64,000 bases of DNA from Natribaculum luteum (GTDB lineage: Archaea; Halobacteriota; Halobacteria; Halobacteriales; Natrialbaceae). Position numbers and translations under genes: made by a program. Below are positions 1 to 8,214 of the stretch, one piece after another. Below the pieces are notes generated by a model. The model searched no databases. It was not told where the DNA came from and saw only the letters and a list, made by a program, of their open reading frames with translations. Each line of letters begins with the position of its first letter. Within the stretch, counting starts at the first letter, position 1. Location of the stretch: assembly GCF_023008545.1 (NCBI RefSeq), contig NZ_CP095397.1:2170001-2234000 (forward strand). The letters are read 5' to 3'.

Positions 1-882
1 GAGGGTATCCGGATCATCGCCGAGCACAACACGCCCGGCGACACGGCGGCGTTCGGCCTCGAATCGGCCGACCCCGTCGTCCAGGAGGAGAACAATCTCG
101 CGGTCTCGACGGAGGAGTGTCTCGAGGCGGTCCGGATCGTCAACGAGGAGGGGGGCTGGCGGCCGGGAGAGGAGGGCGAGGCGCACAGCGCCTCGGGAAG
201 CCGAGCGGCGAAGCCGCGAGGCCCCTCGACCGGCGAGAACGCCCCGAATCGCCTCCCCAAACTCCTCCCGGGGATCAACCTCGTCCACGGGCTCAAAGGC
301 GAGCGCGAGGAGACCTACGAGCACAACCTCGAGTTCCTCCGTCGAATCTACGACGAGGGGCTGATGCTCCGGCGGGTGAACGTCCGCCAGGTGATGGCGT
401 TCGCCGGCACCGAGATGTCCGATACCGGCGCGGAGATCGCCCGCGAGCACAAAAAGCAGTTCAAACCCTACAAGCGCCAGGTGCGCGAGGAGATCGACAA
501 CCCGATGCTCGAACGGGTCGCGCCGCCCGGAACCGTCCTCCCGGACGTCCACCTCGAGTACCACCAGGACGGCCGGACCTTCGGCCGCCAGCTGGGCACC
601 TACCCGCTACTGGTCGCGATTCCCGGCGAGCGCCCCATCGGCGAGACGATCGACGTCGCGGTCGTCGACCACGGCTACCGGTCGGTCACGGGGGTCCCGT
701 ACCCGCTGAATCTCAACGCGGCATCGATGGACGAACTCACCACAGTTCCGGGCGTCGGGAAACGGCGGGCCGGCGACATCGTGGTCAACCGGCCCTACGA
801 GTCGGTCGCCGACGCCGGGGTCGACGCCGAGGTCGACCTCTCGCGGTTCGCGACCGCCCGCTCGAGCGAGCAGGCCGACTGA
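1..882 (+). CDS. Radical SAM protein with C-terminal helix-hairpin-helix, 3' part only
   Basis: The reading frame is open from the first base, so the N-terminal radical SAM core lies outside the window and only the last 293 residues are visible. They include the end of a TIM-barrel-like core (motif GINLVHGLKGE near residues 95-105), a segment typical of haloarchaeal radical SAM/Fe-S oxidoreductases (DTGAEIAREHKKQF) and a helix-hairpin-helix near residues 237-265 (NLNAASMDELTTVPGVGKRR), a DNA/RNA-binding element. Around residues 52-82 there is a Gly/Arg/Ser/Pro-rich linker encoded by a GC-rich repetitive DNA segment that looks inserted in frame. Family assignment rests on this C-terminal part and substrate is unknown. 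Confidence 0.75.
   Translation, partial: EGIRIIAEHNTPGDTAAFGLESADPVVQEENNLAVSTEECLEAVRIVNEEGGWRPGEEGEAHSASGSRAAKPRGPSTGENAPNRLPKLLPGINLVHGLKGEREETYEHNLEFLRRIYDEGLMLRRVNVRQVMAFAGTEMSDTGAEIAREHKKQFKPYKRQVREEIDNPMLERVAPPGTVLPDVHLEYHQDGRTFGRQLGTYPLLVAIPGERPIGETIDVAVVDHGYRSVTGVPYPLNLNAASMDELTTVPGVGKRRAGDIVVNRPYESVADAGVDAEVDLSRFATARSSEQAD
178..235 (+). repeat. GC-rich repetitive in-frame insert
   Basis: A 50-60 base stretch rich in GCCTCG/CGAGGC and GCCGAG/GCCGCG words with internal inverted symmetry sits inside the radical SAM gene. It encodes a low-complexity linker (EAHSASGSRAAKPRGPS). Boundaries are approximate. Confidence 0.4.
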
Positions 883-992
883 TACGGTCTGCTGTAACTA
901 TTTTCCGCGGCGACCGCCCGACGGGACGCGGTCGCTGCGGTAAGGACTTACAGTGGTCCGTACGAGCGGTCGTGCGGCGCGTCGGCGGAGAC

Positions 993-1457
993 TCAGACTT
1001 CCCGAACGCCGATGACGCGATCCTGGAGGTACGGGAGGTGCATCGCGTTGTAGACGATCTTGACCTCGTCGGTCGTCGGGACCGCCTGACACGTCAGGAT
1101 GATGTTCTTCTCCTCGACTTCCTCCTCGGTGAGGATGAGGTCCATGTCCATCGACACCTCGCCTTCGCGCAGGATAGCGGCGCAGTTCGCACACGACGCG
1201 GCGCGACACTCGAAGGGCCAGTCGTAGCCGTTGTCTTCAGCTGCGTCGAGGATGTACCGGTTTTTCGCCACCTCGAAGCGCCCGTAATCCGTCGGATCGA
1301 GGTCCGCCACCGCAGCCTTCTCGAAGAGGTCGTCGTCGTCCAGTCGCCAGCCACGTTCGTCCAGTACCTCGTAGTTGAGATACTCGAGCGTGCGCGTGTC
1401 CCCGTCGTCCCCCTCAGCGTCACGGCCGACGCGAATGTTGGGCAAGTCCGTTGACAT
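993..1457 (-). CDS. Haloarchaeal 2Fe-2S ferredoxin
   Basis: A 154-residue plant-type ferredoxin. It carries the haloarchaeal N-terminal acidic extension (residues 25-65) followed by the [2Fe-2S] ligands in CRAASCANC and a fourth Cys in IILTCQAVP, then the conserved C-terminal motif [21 protein letters not shown]. In this family the protein carries single electrons, for example from 2-oxoacid:ferredoxin oxidoreductases, in the cytoplasm. The canonical family motif is CRAGACANC; here it reads CRAASCANC, so loop residues differ but all Cys ligands are present. It is transcribed alone, with its start at an ATG ending a 40-base AT-richer leader. Confidence 0.93.
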   Translation of the reverse strand: MSTDLPNIRVGRDAEGDDGDTRTLEYLNYEVLDERGWRLDDDDLFEKAAVADLDPTDYGRFEVAKNRYILDAAEDNGYDWPFECRAASCANCAAILREGEVSMDMDLILTEEEVEEKNIILTCQAVPTTDEVKIVYNAMHLPYLQDRVIGVREV

Positions 1458-1564
1458 GCGTTCTCATTTGCCGTGTGGACACATAACAGTCGCGGACGTT
1501 CTCGATTCGCCGACGCCACGAGCGGGGCCGTCGGTGCCGATCGATCGGCTCCGATCGTTCACGT

Positions 1565-2428
1565 TCATCGGGACGCGGTGGACGTCGCACGCTCGCCGAC
1601 GTCGCCGAGTTCGGCCCACTCCTCGAGGTTCGAGTCTGGCACCGCGATTTCGGCGACGACGGCCTCGCAGTCTGCACACTCGGTCCAGACGTACGTCCGT
1701 GCCTTCTGACAGCAGGGATCGACGCGTTCGTGGTCCCGGTCGACGTCGCCGCCACACGCTGGACAGTGATCGAGCAGGAGCCGCAGTCGAAGGAGGACGT
1801 CGAGTCGCGCGTCGCGGTCGACCTCGTCCCAGTCGGCGAACCAGTCGTCGAGCACCCGCGCGGCGGCGACGTCCGCGACCAGCGCCGCTTTGGAGTCCCA
1901 CTCGAGCAAGCGAGCGCCGTCGACCGAAAACGCCAGCGTGTCGCGTTCCGTGATCTCGTCGGCGTCGACGACCGCGGCGACCTCCTCGAGCGACGGCGGG
2001 ACGTCGCGGTATCGTCGTCGCTCGCGGTGCCATCGATCCCGAAACGCGTCGGTGAGGCGAAGGCCGTCGTCCGACGCAGCACGCGTCGTGACTCCCGCGT
2101 CGGTGAGCGCAGCCCAGACGGGCTCGTCCGCGCCACACTCGAGCGTCCGCTCCTGGACCGCCGCCTTCCCGAACAGCCGAAGGACGGACGCGGGCAGGTA
2201 TCGCTTCGTGAGCGTCGGCGTCCCGGGGACGAGATAGCCCCTGGCGTAGATCACGCCGACACAGGCGAGAAACGCCAGCAGTCCCGCCGGAACGGTGGTG
2301 TAGAAGCCGATCGCCGTCGCCAGGCCGACTGCGATGGTCACGTTCACCGCGGTACACGGCAGACACCGGTTGCTGCCGGTGTACTCCGGCTGTCGCAGGC
2401 GGCCAGCCAGGTCGCTGACGAGGCGCAT
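1565..2428 (-). CDS. Membrane protein with CxxC motifs and zinc ribbon
   Basis: A conserved-looking haloarchaeal protein of unknown function. Near the N-terminus is a YTGxNRCLPC motif, then two hydrophobic segments (about residues 25-65, VTIAVGLATAIGFYTTV and LLAFLACVGVIYA), then a long acidic cytosolic part with a probable zinc ribbon (CPACGG, DPCC, CADC). The start chosen is an ATG at 2428 because a TTTTAT element lies about 35 bases upstream; an ATG at 2464 would add 12 residues but overlaps that element. No enzymatic motif is seen. It is followed downstream by a ferredoxin but the two are separated by about 100 bases. Confidence 0.7.
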   Translation of the reverse strand: MRLVSDLAGRLRQPEYTGSNRCLPCTAVNVTIAVGLATAIGFYTTVPAGLLAFLACVGVIYARGYLVPGTPTLTKRYLPASVLRLFGKAAVQERTLECGADEPVWAALTDAGVTTRAASDDGLRLTDAFRDRWHRERRRYRDVPPSLEEVAAVVDADEITERDTLAFSVDGARLLEWDSKAALVADVAAARVLDDWFADWDEVDRDARLDVLLRLRLLLDHCPACGGDVDRDHERVDPCCQKARTYVWTECADCEAVVAEIAVPDSNLEEWAELGDVGERATSTASR

Positions 2429-2499
2429 GACGTGTCTGGTAGCTGGTGACACGAACTGGACCATAAAACTTCGTCAGCGTCGGTCTCGTGGTTCGAGCG

Positions 2500-2799
2500 C
2501 TACTCCCCCTCGAGCGGCTCGCCCCGTCGCGTGACTTTCGTCGCGGGAAGGCCGGCCCGCTCTGCGTGCTCTCTCACCGCGTCCTCGCTCTCGGCCCGGT
2601 ACCGACAGAAGGTTCCGACGACGCTTCCCTCGTCGTTCGTCAGCACCTCCGACTCCTCCCAGCTGATGTCGACGCCCTCCTCGCGGAGGTTCTCGAGCGT
2701 CTCGCCGGACGCCGTCGCCGCCTCGTCGAGTTCGTCGTACGTGATCGGCTCGTCTAACTCTCGGAGGATTAGAAACTCGCGCGTGCCATTATCTGACAT
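2500..2799 (-). CDS. DUF4242-like small protein
   Basis: A 99-residue protein starting MSDNGTREFLILRELDEP. The order of a FLILRE strand, a two-helix region, a WEESEVLTNDEG strand, an FCRYRAESEDAVREHAERAG segment and a short C-terminal strand matches the DUF4242 ferredoxin-like fold, whose bacterial members include nickel-binding proteins. Metal ligands cannot be assigned with confidence here. The second in-frame ATG (2799) was preferred to an upstream alternative because the family starts just before the first strand and an AT-rich element (TTTAGAAAT on the minus strand near 2840) lies at promoter distance. Confidence 0.65.
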   Translation of the reverse strand: MSDNGTREFLILRELDEPITYDELDEAATASGETLENLREEGVDISWEESEVLTNDEGSVVGTFCRYRAESEDAVREHAERAGLPATKVTRRGEPLEGE

Positions 2800-2914
2800 G
2801 ACACATGGGACTGTCCACAGAACCGGTTGTAACAATTTCTAAATATTGCTGAGGTGTTTCGCCGGTAGCGGTCGGAGATACGCTTATGCGATAGTGCATA
2901 GAGGGTTGGGACAA

Positions 2915-4165
2915 ATGCGCACGCGTACCTTCTGGGCACTCGACGACGAGGACGAGGACGTCGTCGAGCGGCTGGCGGCCGGGCTCGGGGCCGACGCCGG
3001 CCGGGTCCTCGCGTACCTGCTGTTGCGTGCCGACCGCGAGCGCGAACCGGCGACGACCGTCCACCTCCGGATCGGGACCCGACTGAACCGGGCGGCTGTC
3101 GTCGACGCCGTCGAGCGACTCGAGTCCGTCGGACTGCTCGAGCGCACGCACGTTCGAGACGACGATCCCGGTCGCCCGCCGACGGCGTGGCGACCCGTCG
3201 GCGACCCCGAGTCGGCCGTCCGCTGTGCGTACGAACGCCACGCGGACGAGTTGCTCGACCGGGCTGCTGATCACGCGGGGATCGAGGATGACCGTTCCGG
3301 GTCGACGACCGGCGACCTCACCGTCGCGTTGAACTGGCGGCCGAACGGGCTCCACCTCCCCGTCTACGCCGGCGAGACGGCGGGGTGGTACGACGAGTTC
3401 GGCGTCGACGTGACCGTCGACCACTACGAGGGATCGCGACGCGCTCTCGAGCGGGTCACCGCCGGCGACGCAGACGTCGGCGTCGTCGGTGCCGCGACGG
3501 TCGCCCGCGCACGAGCGACGGACGTCCCGGTCGTTCCGATCGCGGTCCTCTACCAGCGGGCGATGACCGTCCTCTACACCGTCCGCGAGGCGTTCGGCGA
3601 GCCGCTGCGGAGCGTCGAGCAGCTGCAGGGGCGGCGGATCGGCATGCCGCCGAACTCCGAGACGCGGGTGCTCGGTCGGCTCTTCCTCTCGCAGACGGCG
3701 TTCGCCGACGACATCCGAATCGTCGACACGACCGGCGAGGAACGGGACGCGCTGCTCGCGGGCGAGGCGGACGTCGTGACCGGGTCGATCACCGATCCAC
3801 GACAGCTTGAGCGGCAGGGGAGAACGGTCGACACGCTCCCCATCACGGATCACTTCCCCATCTACGGGCCGACGGTGATCGTTCGCGAGGACGTCCTCGT
3901 CGATCGGGCCGCGGCGCTCGCGGGCTTTCTCGCCGGAACGACGGCCGGCTGGGCCGACGCGCGATGCGACCCGGAGCCGGCCACAGCGCGGGTCGCCGCG
4001 GTGGCCGACGACGAACCGGCGTCGATCCGGCGGACGTTCGAGCGGGCGGCCTCGAGATTCGGCGAGAGCGACGCCATGCGCGAACGCGGCTGGGGGTGGC
4101 AGCGCCAGGAGATGTGGGATCGACTCCGAATCGCACTCGGACAGGGGCGACTGCTCGACGAATGA
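2915..4165 (+). CDS. Winged-helix / NMT1-type substrate-binding domain fusion, probable ligand-sensing regulator
   Basis: A 416-residue two-domain protein. Residues 15-100 form a winged helix: helices around GRVLAYLLLR and TRLNRAAVVDAVERLESVGLLER, then a basic wing. Residues 112-415 are an NMT1/THI5-like periplasmic-binding fold opening with LTVALNWRPNGLHLPVYAGE and containing the typical ADVGVVGAATVARA and QGRRIGMPP segments. There is no signal peptide, so the binding domain faces the cytoplasm, as expected for a one-component transcription factor. The gene overlaps the ATPase gene by ATGA, and the downstream transporter suggests autogenous control of uptake; this is inference. The ATG at 2915 lies about 28 bases after a TTAT element, consistent with a leaderless message. 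Confidence 0.85.
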   Translation: MRTRTFWALDDEDEDVVERLAAGLGADAGRVLAYLLLRADREREPATTVHLRIGTRLNRAAVVDAVERLESVGLLERTHVRDDDPGRPPTAWRPVGDPESAVRCAYERHADELLDRAADHAGIEDDRSGSTTGDLTVALNWRPNGLHLPVYAGETAGWYDEFGVDVTVDHYEGSRRALERVTAGDADVGVVGAATVARARATDVPVVPIAVLYQRAMTVLYTVREAFGEPLRSVEQLQGRRIGMPPNSETRVLGRLFLSQTAFADDIRIVDTTGEERDALLAGEADVVTGSITDPRQLERQGRTVDTLPITDHFPIYGPTVIVREDVLVDRAAALAGFLAGTTAGWADARCDPEPATARVAAVADDEPASIRRTFERAASRFGESDAMRERGWGWQRQEMWDRLRIALGQGRLLDE

Positions 4166-4911
4166 TCGAACTCGACGACGTCACGGTGGCGTTCGAGGAC
4201 TTCACCGCGATCGCGGACGTCGACCTCTGCGTCAGCGGAGACGAGTTCGTCACCGTGGTCGGCCCGTCTGGCTGCGGAAAGACGACGCTCCTGCGGACGA
4301 TTGCCGGACTGCAGGAGCCGACGACCGGCACCGTCCGCATCGACGGACGGCCACCTGACGTCGCCCAGGCGAACGCCGACGTCGGGTTCGTCTTCCAGCA
4401 ACACACCCTGTTGCCGTGGAAGAGCGCACTCGAGAACGTGGTGTTCCTCCGGACGATGGCCGACGACCCGCCGGAGCGAGAGCGGGCGCGGGCGTTGCTC
4501 GCGTCGATGGGGCTCGAGGGGTTCGAGGACGCGCGCCCGCAGGCGCTGTCCGGCGGGATGAAACAGCGCGTCGCGATCGCCCGCGCCATCCACCTCGGCG
4601 CGGACGTCCTCCTGCTGGACGAACCGTTCGGCGAACTCGACGAGATCACCCGCGACGAACTCGGCGTCGAGATCAGAGCGCTCTGGCGGCGCGAACGGAA
4701 GACCGTCGTGTTCGTCACCCACAGCGTCCCCGAGGCGGTGTTCCTCGCCGACCGCTGCGTCGTGATGGGCGGACAGCCGGGACGGATCCAGCGGACGTTC
4801 GAGGTCGACCTGCCGACGCCGCGCGACGAGGAAGTGTTCGGCTCGAGCGCGTTCCAGCGCCAGGTCGCCGCGGTGCGACGGACGTTACACGAAACCCATG
4901 GCCACGAGTGA
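4162..4911 (+). CDS. ABC transporter ATP-binding protein, SsuB/ThiZ/TauB type
   Basis: A 249-residue nucleotide-binding subunit. Walker A is GPSGCGKTT (about residues 34-42), the Q-loop is FVFQQHTLLPW, the signature is LSGGMKQR, Walker B is VLLLDEPFGELDE and the switch His lies in VTHSV. The LLPWKSALENV motif is typical of the nitrate/sulfonate/taurine/thiamine-precursor subfamily. ATG at 4162 overlaps the stop of the preceding regulator gene by four bases; longer upstream starts would only translate a shadow of that gene. It is the only ATPase in the cluster although two permeases are present. Confidence 0.93.
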   Translation: MIELDDVTVAFEDFTAIADVDLCVSGDEFVTVVGPSGCGKTTLLRTIAGLQEPTTGTVRIDGRPPDVAQANADVGFVFQQHTLLPWKSALENVVFLRTMADDPPERERARALLASMGLEGFEDARPQALSGGMKQRVAIARAIHLGADVLLLDEPFGELDEITRDELGVEIRALWRRERKTVVFVTHSVPEAVFLADRCVVMGGQPGRIQRTFEVDLPTPRDEEVFGSSAFQRQVAAVRRTLHETHGHE

Positions 4912-5677
4912 ACGCGTTCGCGCCGCCGCGGCGGACGTGCTCTACCCGGCGAGCGCGCTCTGTGTGGGCATCGCGCTCTGGTGGACGATCGTGACGTTCG
5001 CGGACGTTCCGTCGTTCGTGTTGCCGTCGCCGCGGGCCGTCGCCGCCCAGCTCCTGGGAAATCCGACGCTGTACGCGCACAACGCCTGGAACACGCTCGA
5101 GAAGGTCGTCTACGGGGGTGCCGTGGGTGTCCTCGCTGGATTCCTGCTGGCGGCGTTCGTCGCGTACGTCCCGTGGTTTCGGCGGGCGATCTACCCCTCG
5201 CTCGTGACGGTCAGGGTGTTGCCGAAACTCGCGATCGCGCCGTTGCTTCTGATCTACCTGGGGACGGGAACGACGACGGCGACCGTGTTCGTCGCGCTCG
5301 TCACGTTCTTCCCGCTCGTGTTGAGCACGGCGGCGGGACTCGACCGGGCACCGGCGGAGCACCACGACCTGTTGCGGTCGGTAAACGCCAGCACGCTCGA
5401 GCGGATCGCGTACGTGGACGTCCCCTACGCCCTGCCGGACGTCTTCGCCGGGCTCAAGCAGTCGGTGACGCTCGCAGTCGTCGGAGCCGTCGTCGCCGAG
5501 TGGGTCGTCGCGGACGACGGCCTCGGATTCATTATCCTCCTGGGTTCGGAGAACGTCCGTCCCGAGGTCATGCTCGCGGCGCTCGTCGTCCTGTTGCTTG
5601 AGGGACTCGCCCTCTACGGCGTCGTCGTGCTCGCACAGCGCGGCGTCCTCCGGTGGGTGGGTCTCGAGTTCGAGTGA
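4898..5677 (+). CDS. ABC transporter permease, SsuC/ThiX type
   Basis: A 259-residue inner-membrane permease with about six hydrophobic segments and the BPD_transp_1 coupling region (NASTLERIAYVDVPYALPDVFAGLK), plus the N-terminal PSFVLPSPRAVAAQL signature of the nitrate/sulfonate/THI5 uptake subfamily. It overlaps the ATPase gene by 14 bases. Its stop lies four bases from the stop of the second permease gene on the other strand, so the two transcription units converge with no spacer. It would pair with the ATPase and probably the lipoprotein encoded at 6565-7692. Confidence 0.93.
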   Translation: MATSERVRAAAADVLYPASALCVGIALWWTIVTFADVPSFVLPSPRAVAAQLLGNPTLYAHNAWNTLEKVVYGGAVGVLAGFLLAAFVAYVPWFRRAIYPSLVTVRVLPKLAIAPLLLIYLGTGTTTATVFVALVTFFPLVLSTAAGLDRAPAEHHDLLRSVNASTLERIAYVDVPYALPDVFAGLKQSVTLAVVGAVVAEWVVADDGLGFIILLGSENVRPEVMLAALVVLLLEGLALYGVVVLAQRGVLRWVGLEFE

Positions 5678-5681
5678 TCCC

Positions 5682-6515
5682 TTACGCCCGCCAGAACGCG
5701 CGTTCGGCGGCGACGGGGAGAACGTAAAAGCCCACGCCGAGCCCCGAGAGGACGACGAGGGCGGCGTAGGTCTCGGCCGTTCGGAGGTACGCCGCGGTGT
5801 CGAACACACGGTAGCCCAGCCCCGCCTCGAGCGTGACGAACTCCGCGACGACGGCACCGACGACGGAAAGCGTCGCGGCGATCTTGAACCCGGCGAACAC
5901 GCTCGGCGCGGCGGCGGGGACGCGCACGCGAAGGAAGACGGCGGTCCGCGACGCGCCGACGGTGCGCGCGAGATCGAGGTACGACTCCGGCGTGCTCCGG
6001 AGTCCGTCGACCGCGGCGATCGTGATCGGGAAGACGGTCAGCGTCGTCACGAGCAGCGCCCGGGCCAGCACGCCCCGGCCGAACCAGAGAAACAGGAGCG
6101 GGGCGACGGCGATCAGGGGGGCGATGCGCAACGCGACCACGTAAGGCAACAGCGTCCGCGTCGCCGCCCGCGAGTAGGTCATCGCGAACGCGAGGACGAA
6201 CCCGACCGTCCCACCGGCGAGCAATCCGAGGCCCGCGGTGAGCCCCGTGACCGCGGCGTCCTCGAGCAGCGTCGGATACGTCTCGGCGAGCGCCTCGAGG
6301 ACCTCGAGTGGCGACGGGAGGATCAGCGTCGGCATGTCGGAGACCACGACGGCGGCGTGCCACGCGAGGAGGACGACTGCGAGGACGGCGACCGGCGGAA
6401 ACGCACGACTCGTCGCGGCGAGGCCGACGTCGACGACGCTCTGTCCCCTCCGTCGAGCGAGCGAGGGAACGTCCACGCGTGGTCGGCCGTGTCGGTCTCC
6501 GCGTCCGTCGCTCAT
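5682..6515 (-). CDS. ABC transporter permease, second paralogue
   Basis: A 277-residue permease of the same subfamily as the one ending at 5677. It has a polar N-terminus, then LPSPLEVLEALAETYP, five or six hydrophobic segments and the coupling loop RTVGASRTAVFLRVRVPAAAPSVFAGFK. The ATG at 6515 lies 49 bases after the stop of the upstream lipoprotein gene, so the two are probably co-transcribed. A longer frame upstream has no coding character. No separate ATPase accompanies it; sharing the ATPase of the convergent unit, or forming a heteromeric permease, is inferred. Confidence 0.9.
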   Translation of the reverse strand: MSDGRGDRHGRPRVDVPSLARRRGQSVVDVGLAATSRAFPPVAVLAVVLLAWHAAVVVSDMPTLILPSPLEVLEALAETYPTLLEDAAVTGLTAGLGLLAGGTVGFVLAFAMTYSRAATRTLLPYVVALRIAPLIAVAPLLFLWFGRGVLARALLVTTLTVFPITIAAVDGLRSTPESYLDLARTVGASRTAVFLRVRVPAAAPSVFAGFKIAATLSVVGAVVAEFVTLEAGLGYRVFDTAAYLRTAETYAALVVLSGLGVGFYVLPVAAERAFWRA

Positions 6516-6564
6516 CGTCTCTCGTCTCCGCGTTCCGGTCGTGACCGGGCCGTTCGAACGCGAT

Positions 6565-7692
6565 TCATTCTTCGACCAGTTCCGCGTAGTCGGCGACGTA
6601 CTCGTACTCTGCGTCGAGATACTCGTTCGTCCACACGTTGTTCGGGTCGACGTCACCCTCGAGGACGTCGCCGTCGGCCAGCACCTCGTGCGTTCGTTCC
6701 CACGGGTCGGCGGCGCTGAACCCCCAGCCGTTCTCGCGCACCGTCTCCGAGGTCATGTACTCGCCGTGCATGACGCCCCACTTGTCGGCCTGGTTCTCGC
6801 GGACCTCCTCGAGTTCTGGCTGGACGTCGACGAGGAGGTCGATCGCCTCGTCCGGGTTCTGGCTCGCCCAGACGGCACCCCTGGCCGTCGCCCGGAGGAA
6901 CGCCCGGACGGTGTTCGGGTTCGCATCGCCGAAGTCCTTCTCGGTGGCCACGAGGTGGCCGTACGACGGAATCGCGTCCGCGATCGGGAGAACGTCGATC
7001 TCGCCGCCCTGGTGTTCGGCGTCGACGACGTCGCCGAAGACGCCCCCCGCGGCGTCGATCTCGCCACCGAGCAGTTGCTGGACGGTGTCGAACCCGGTGT
7101 CGACGTACTCGACGCTCTCGAGGATCCCGTGGGAGTCGAGAAACGCCTGCGTCATCTGGCGGACCATGCCGGGGCCGCTCCCGACCGTGGCACCGTCTAA
7201 CTGCTCGGCGTCGGCGAGTTCGCCGAACTGCTTGCGACTGGCGAAGACGACGTTCGGATTCCGTTGCATGACGATGCCGACCGCGAGCGGCGAGAGTCCT
7301 CGACTGTTGACGTTGAGGATCTGGTCGCTGCTCGAGATCGCGAACTCGACGTTGCCGAGACCGGCCTGGTTGGCCGCAAAGTCGGAGCCGTCGCCGCTCT
7401 CGATCTCGACCGCCTCGAAGCCCTCCTCCTCGTAGAAGCCGTTCTCGTCGGCCGCGACGTACGGCGCGTGGAGGCCGCTTATGTTCCAGTTGAGCAACAG
7501 GGAGACGGACTCGACTTCGGGTCCGTCCGCCGTGTCGTCGCCCACGTCGTTTGGCTCGTTGTCGTTCGGCTCGCCGTCGCTCCCGAACCTCCCGGTACAG
7601 CCGGCGACGGCGACCCCACCGGCGACCGCCAGAAATCCCCGTCGCGTGTTGCGCGCCGCCCTCTCCCCACGCCCTGTGTGAATGCGTGTCAC
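6565..7692 (-). CDS. Tat-exported substrate-binding lipoprotein, NMT1/THI5 type
   Basis: A 375-residue extracellular solute receptor. The N-terminus has twin arginines (NTRRGFLAVAGG) and a lipobox ending at Cys32 (VAGC), so it is a Tat-exported, lipid-anchored protein. An acidic linker (residues 35-58) leads into the binding domain, which opens with VSLLLNWNISGLHAPYVAAD and contains QLLGGEIDAAGG and ANPNTVRAFLRATARG. A GTG at 7692 is chosen because the TATA-like element at 7724-7733 would place transcription start near 7703; the upstream ATG at 7749 lies before that promoter. This is the only member of the cluster built as a classical receptor. The ligand is unknown; thiamine-precursor pyrimidines are one known substrate class of this fold. 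Confidence 0.92.
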   Translation of the reverse strand: MTRIHTGRGERAARNTRRGFLAVAGGVAVAGCTGRFGSDGEPNDNEPNDVGDDTADGPEVESVSLLLNWNISGLHAPYVAADENGFYEEEGFEAVEIESGDGSDFAANQAGLGNVEFAISSSDQILNVNSRGLSPLAVGIVMQRNPNVVFASRKQFGELADAEQLDGATVGSGPGMVRQMTQAFLDSHGILESVEYVDTGFDTVQQLLGGEIDAAGGVFGDVVDAEHQGGEIDVLPIADAIPSYGHLVATEKDFGDANPNTVRAFLRATARGAVWASQNPDEAIDLLVDVQPELEEVRENQADKWGVMHGEYMTSETVRENGWGFSAADPWERTHEVLADGDVLEGDVDPNNVWTNEYLDAEYEYVADYAELVEE

Positions 7693-7723
7693 TCTTTCAC
7701 CGTCACCAACTGTCCACGAAGGC

Positions 7724-7733
7724 GTATAAAAAT
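7724..7733 (-). promoter_or_regulatory. TATA box for the lipoprotein gene
   Basis: Minus-strand ATTTTTATAC about 35 bases upstream of the GTG start. It separates the lipoprotein-permease unit from the upstream VOC/SBP operon and decides the start codon. Confidence 0.6.
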
Positions 7734-7782
7734 CATTTGCGAAAATCATTATAAGGAGCGGGACCGACTCCTGCCGACCGCG

Positions 7783-8214
7783 TCACACGTCGTCGTGCGT
7801 GAGCAACGGCCGGTCGCGCTCCGCTCGTGGCGGATCGTACGTGACCACCTCGAGGAGGTTGCCGTCGGGGTCGAGGAAGTAGAAGCCCTCGAACTCGCCC
7901 CAGTCGTACGGTCCCTGCTTCGGGAACTGGCCGTCGAGGTCGTCGACGAACTCGTCGTACCGCTCGCGCGAGCTCTCGAACGCGAGGTGGCCCTTGTCGA
8001 GGGGATGCTCGAGGTCCGCGGGCGACCACCCGTCGGCGCGTCCCGTCTCGACGAGCGTCACGACGGTCTCGCCGACCTCGAACATGGCATGCTCGCCCTG
8101 GAAGTCCTCCGGCGGGCGCAGCAACGACAGTCCGAGGACGTCCCGGTAGAACTCGTAGCACGCCTCGAGGTCGTCGACGTCGACGTTCACGTGGTCGACG
8201 GCGCGTGCGGTCAT
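7783..8214 (-). CDS. VOC-fold (glyoxalase/dioxygenase superfamily) enzyme
   Basis: A 143-residue vicinal-oxygen-chelate protein with paired beta-alpha-beta-beta-beta modules. His8 (VDHVNV), His76 (GHLAF) and Glu122 (NLLEVV) match metal ligands of the superfamily, which covers glyoxalases, extradiol dioxygenases and resistance proteins. The motif DPDGNLLEV is typical. The start ATG overlaps the stop of the upstream SBP-like gene by ATGA, so it is the last gene of a four-gene unit. A metal enzyme at the end of an SBP-fold operon suggests chemistry on the imported compound; the reaction is unknown. Confidence 0.88.
   Translation of the reverse strand: MTARAVDHVNVDVDDLEACYEFYRDVLGLSLLRPPEDFQGEHAMFEVGETVVTLVETGRADGWSPADLEHPLDKGHLAFESSRERYDEFVDDLDGQFPKQGPYDWGEFEGFYFLDPDGNLLEVVTYDPPRAERDRPLLTHDDV

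Noticed and set aside
117-1454. A 445-residue plus-strand frame across the radical SAM end and ferredoxin
   Set aside because: Arg/Pro-rich shadow composition; the true frames give recognisable proteins on this stretch.
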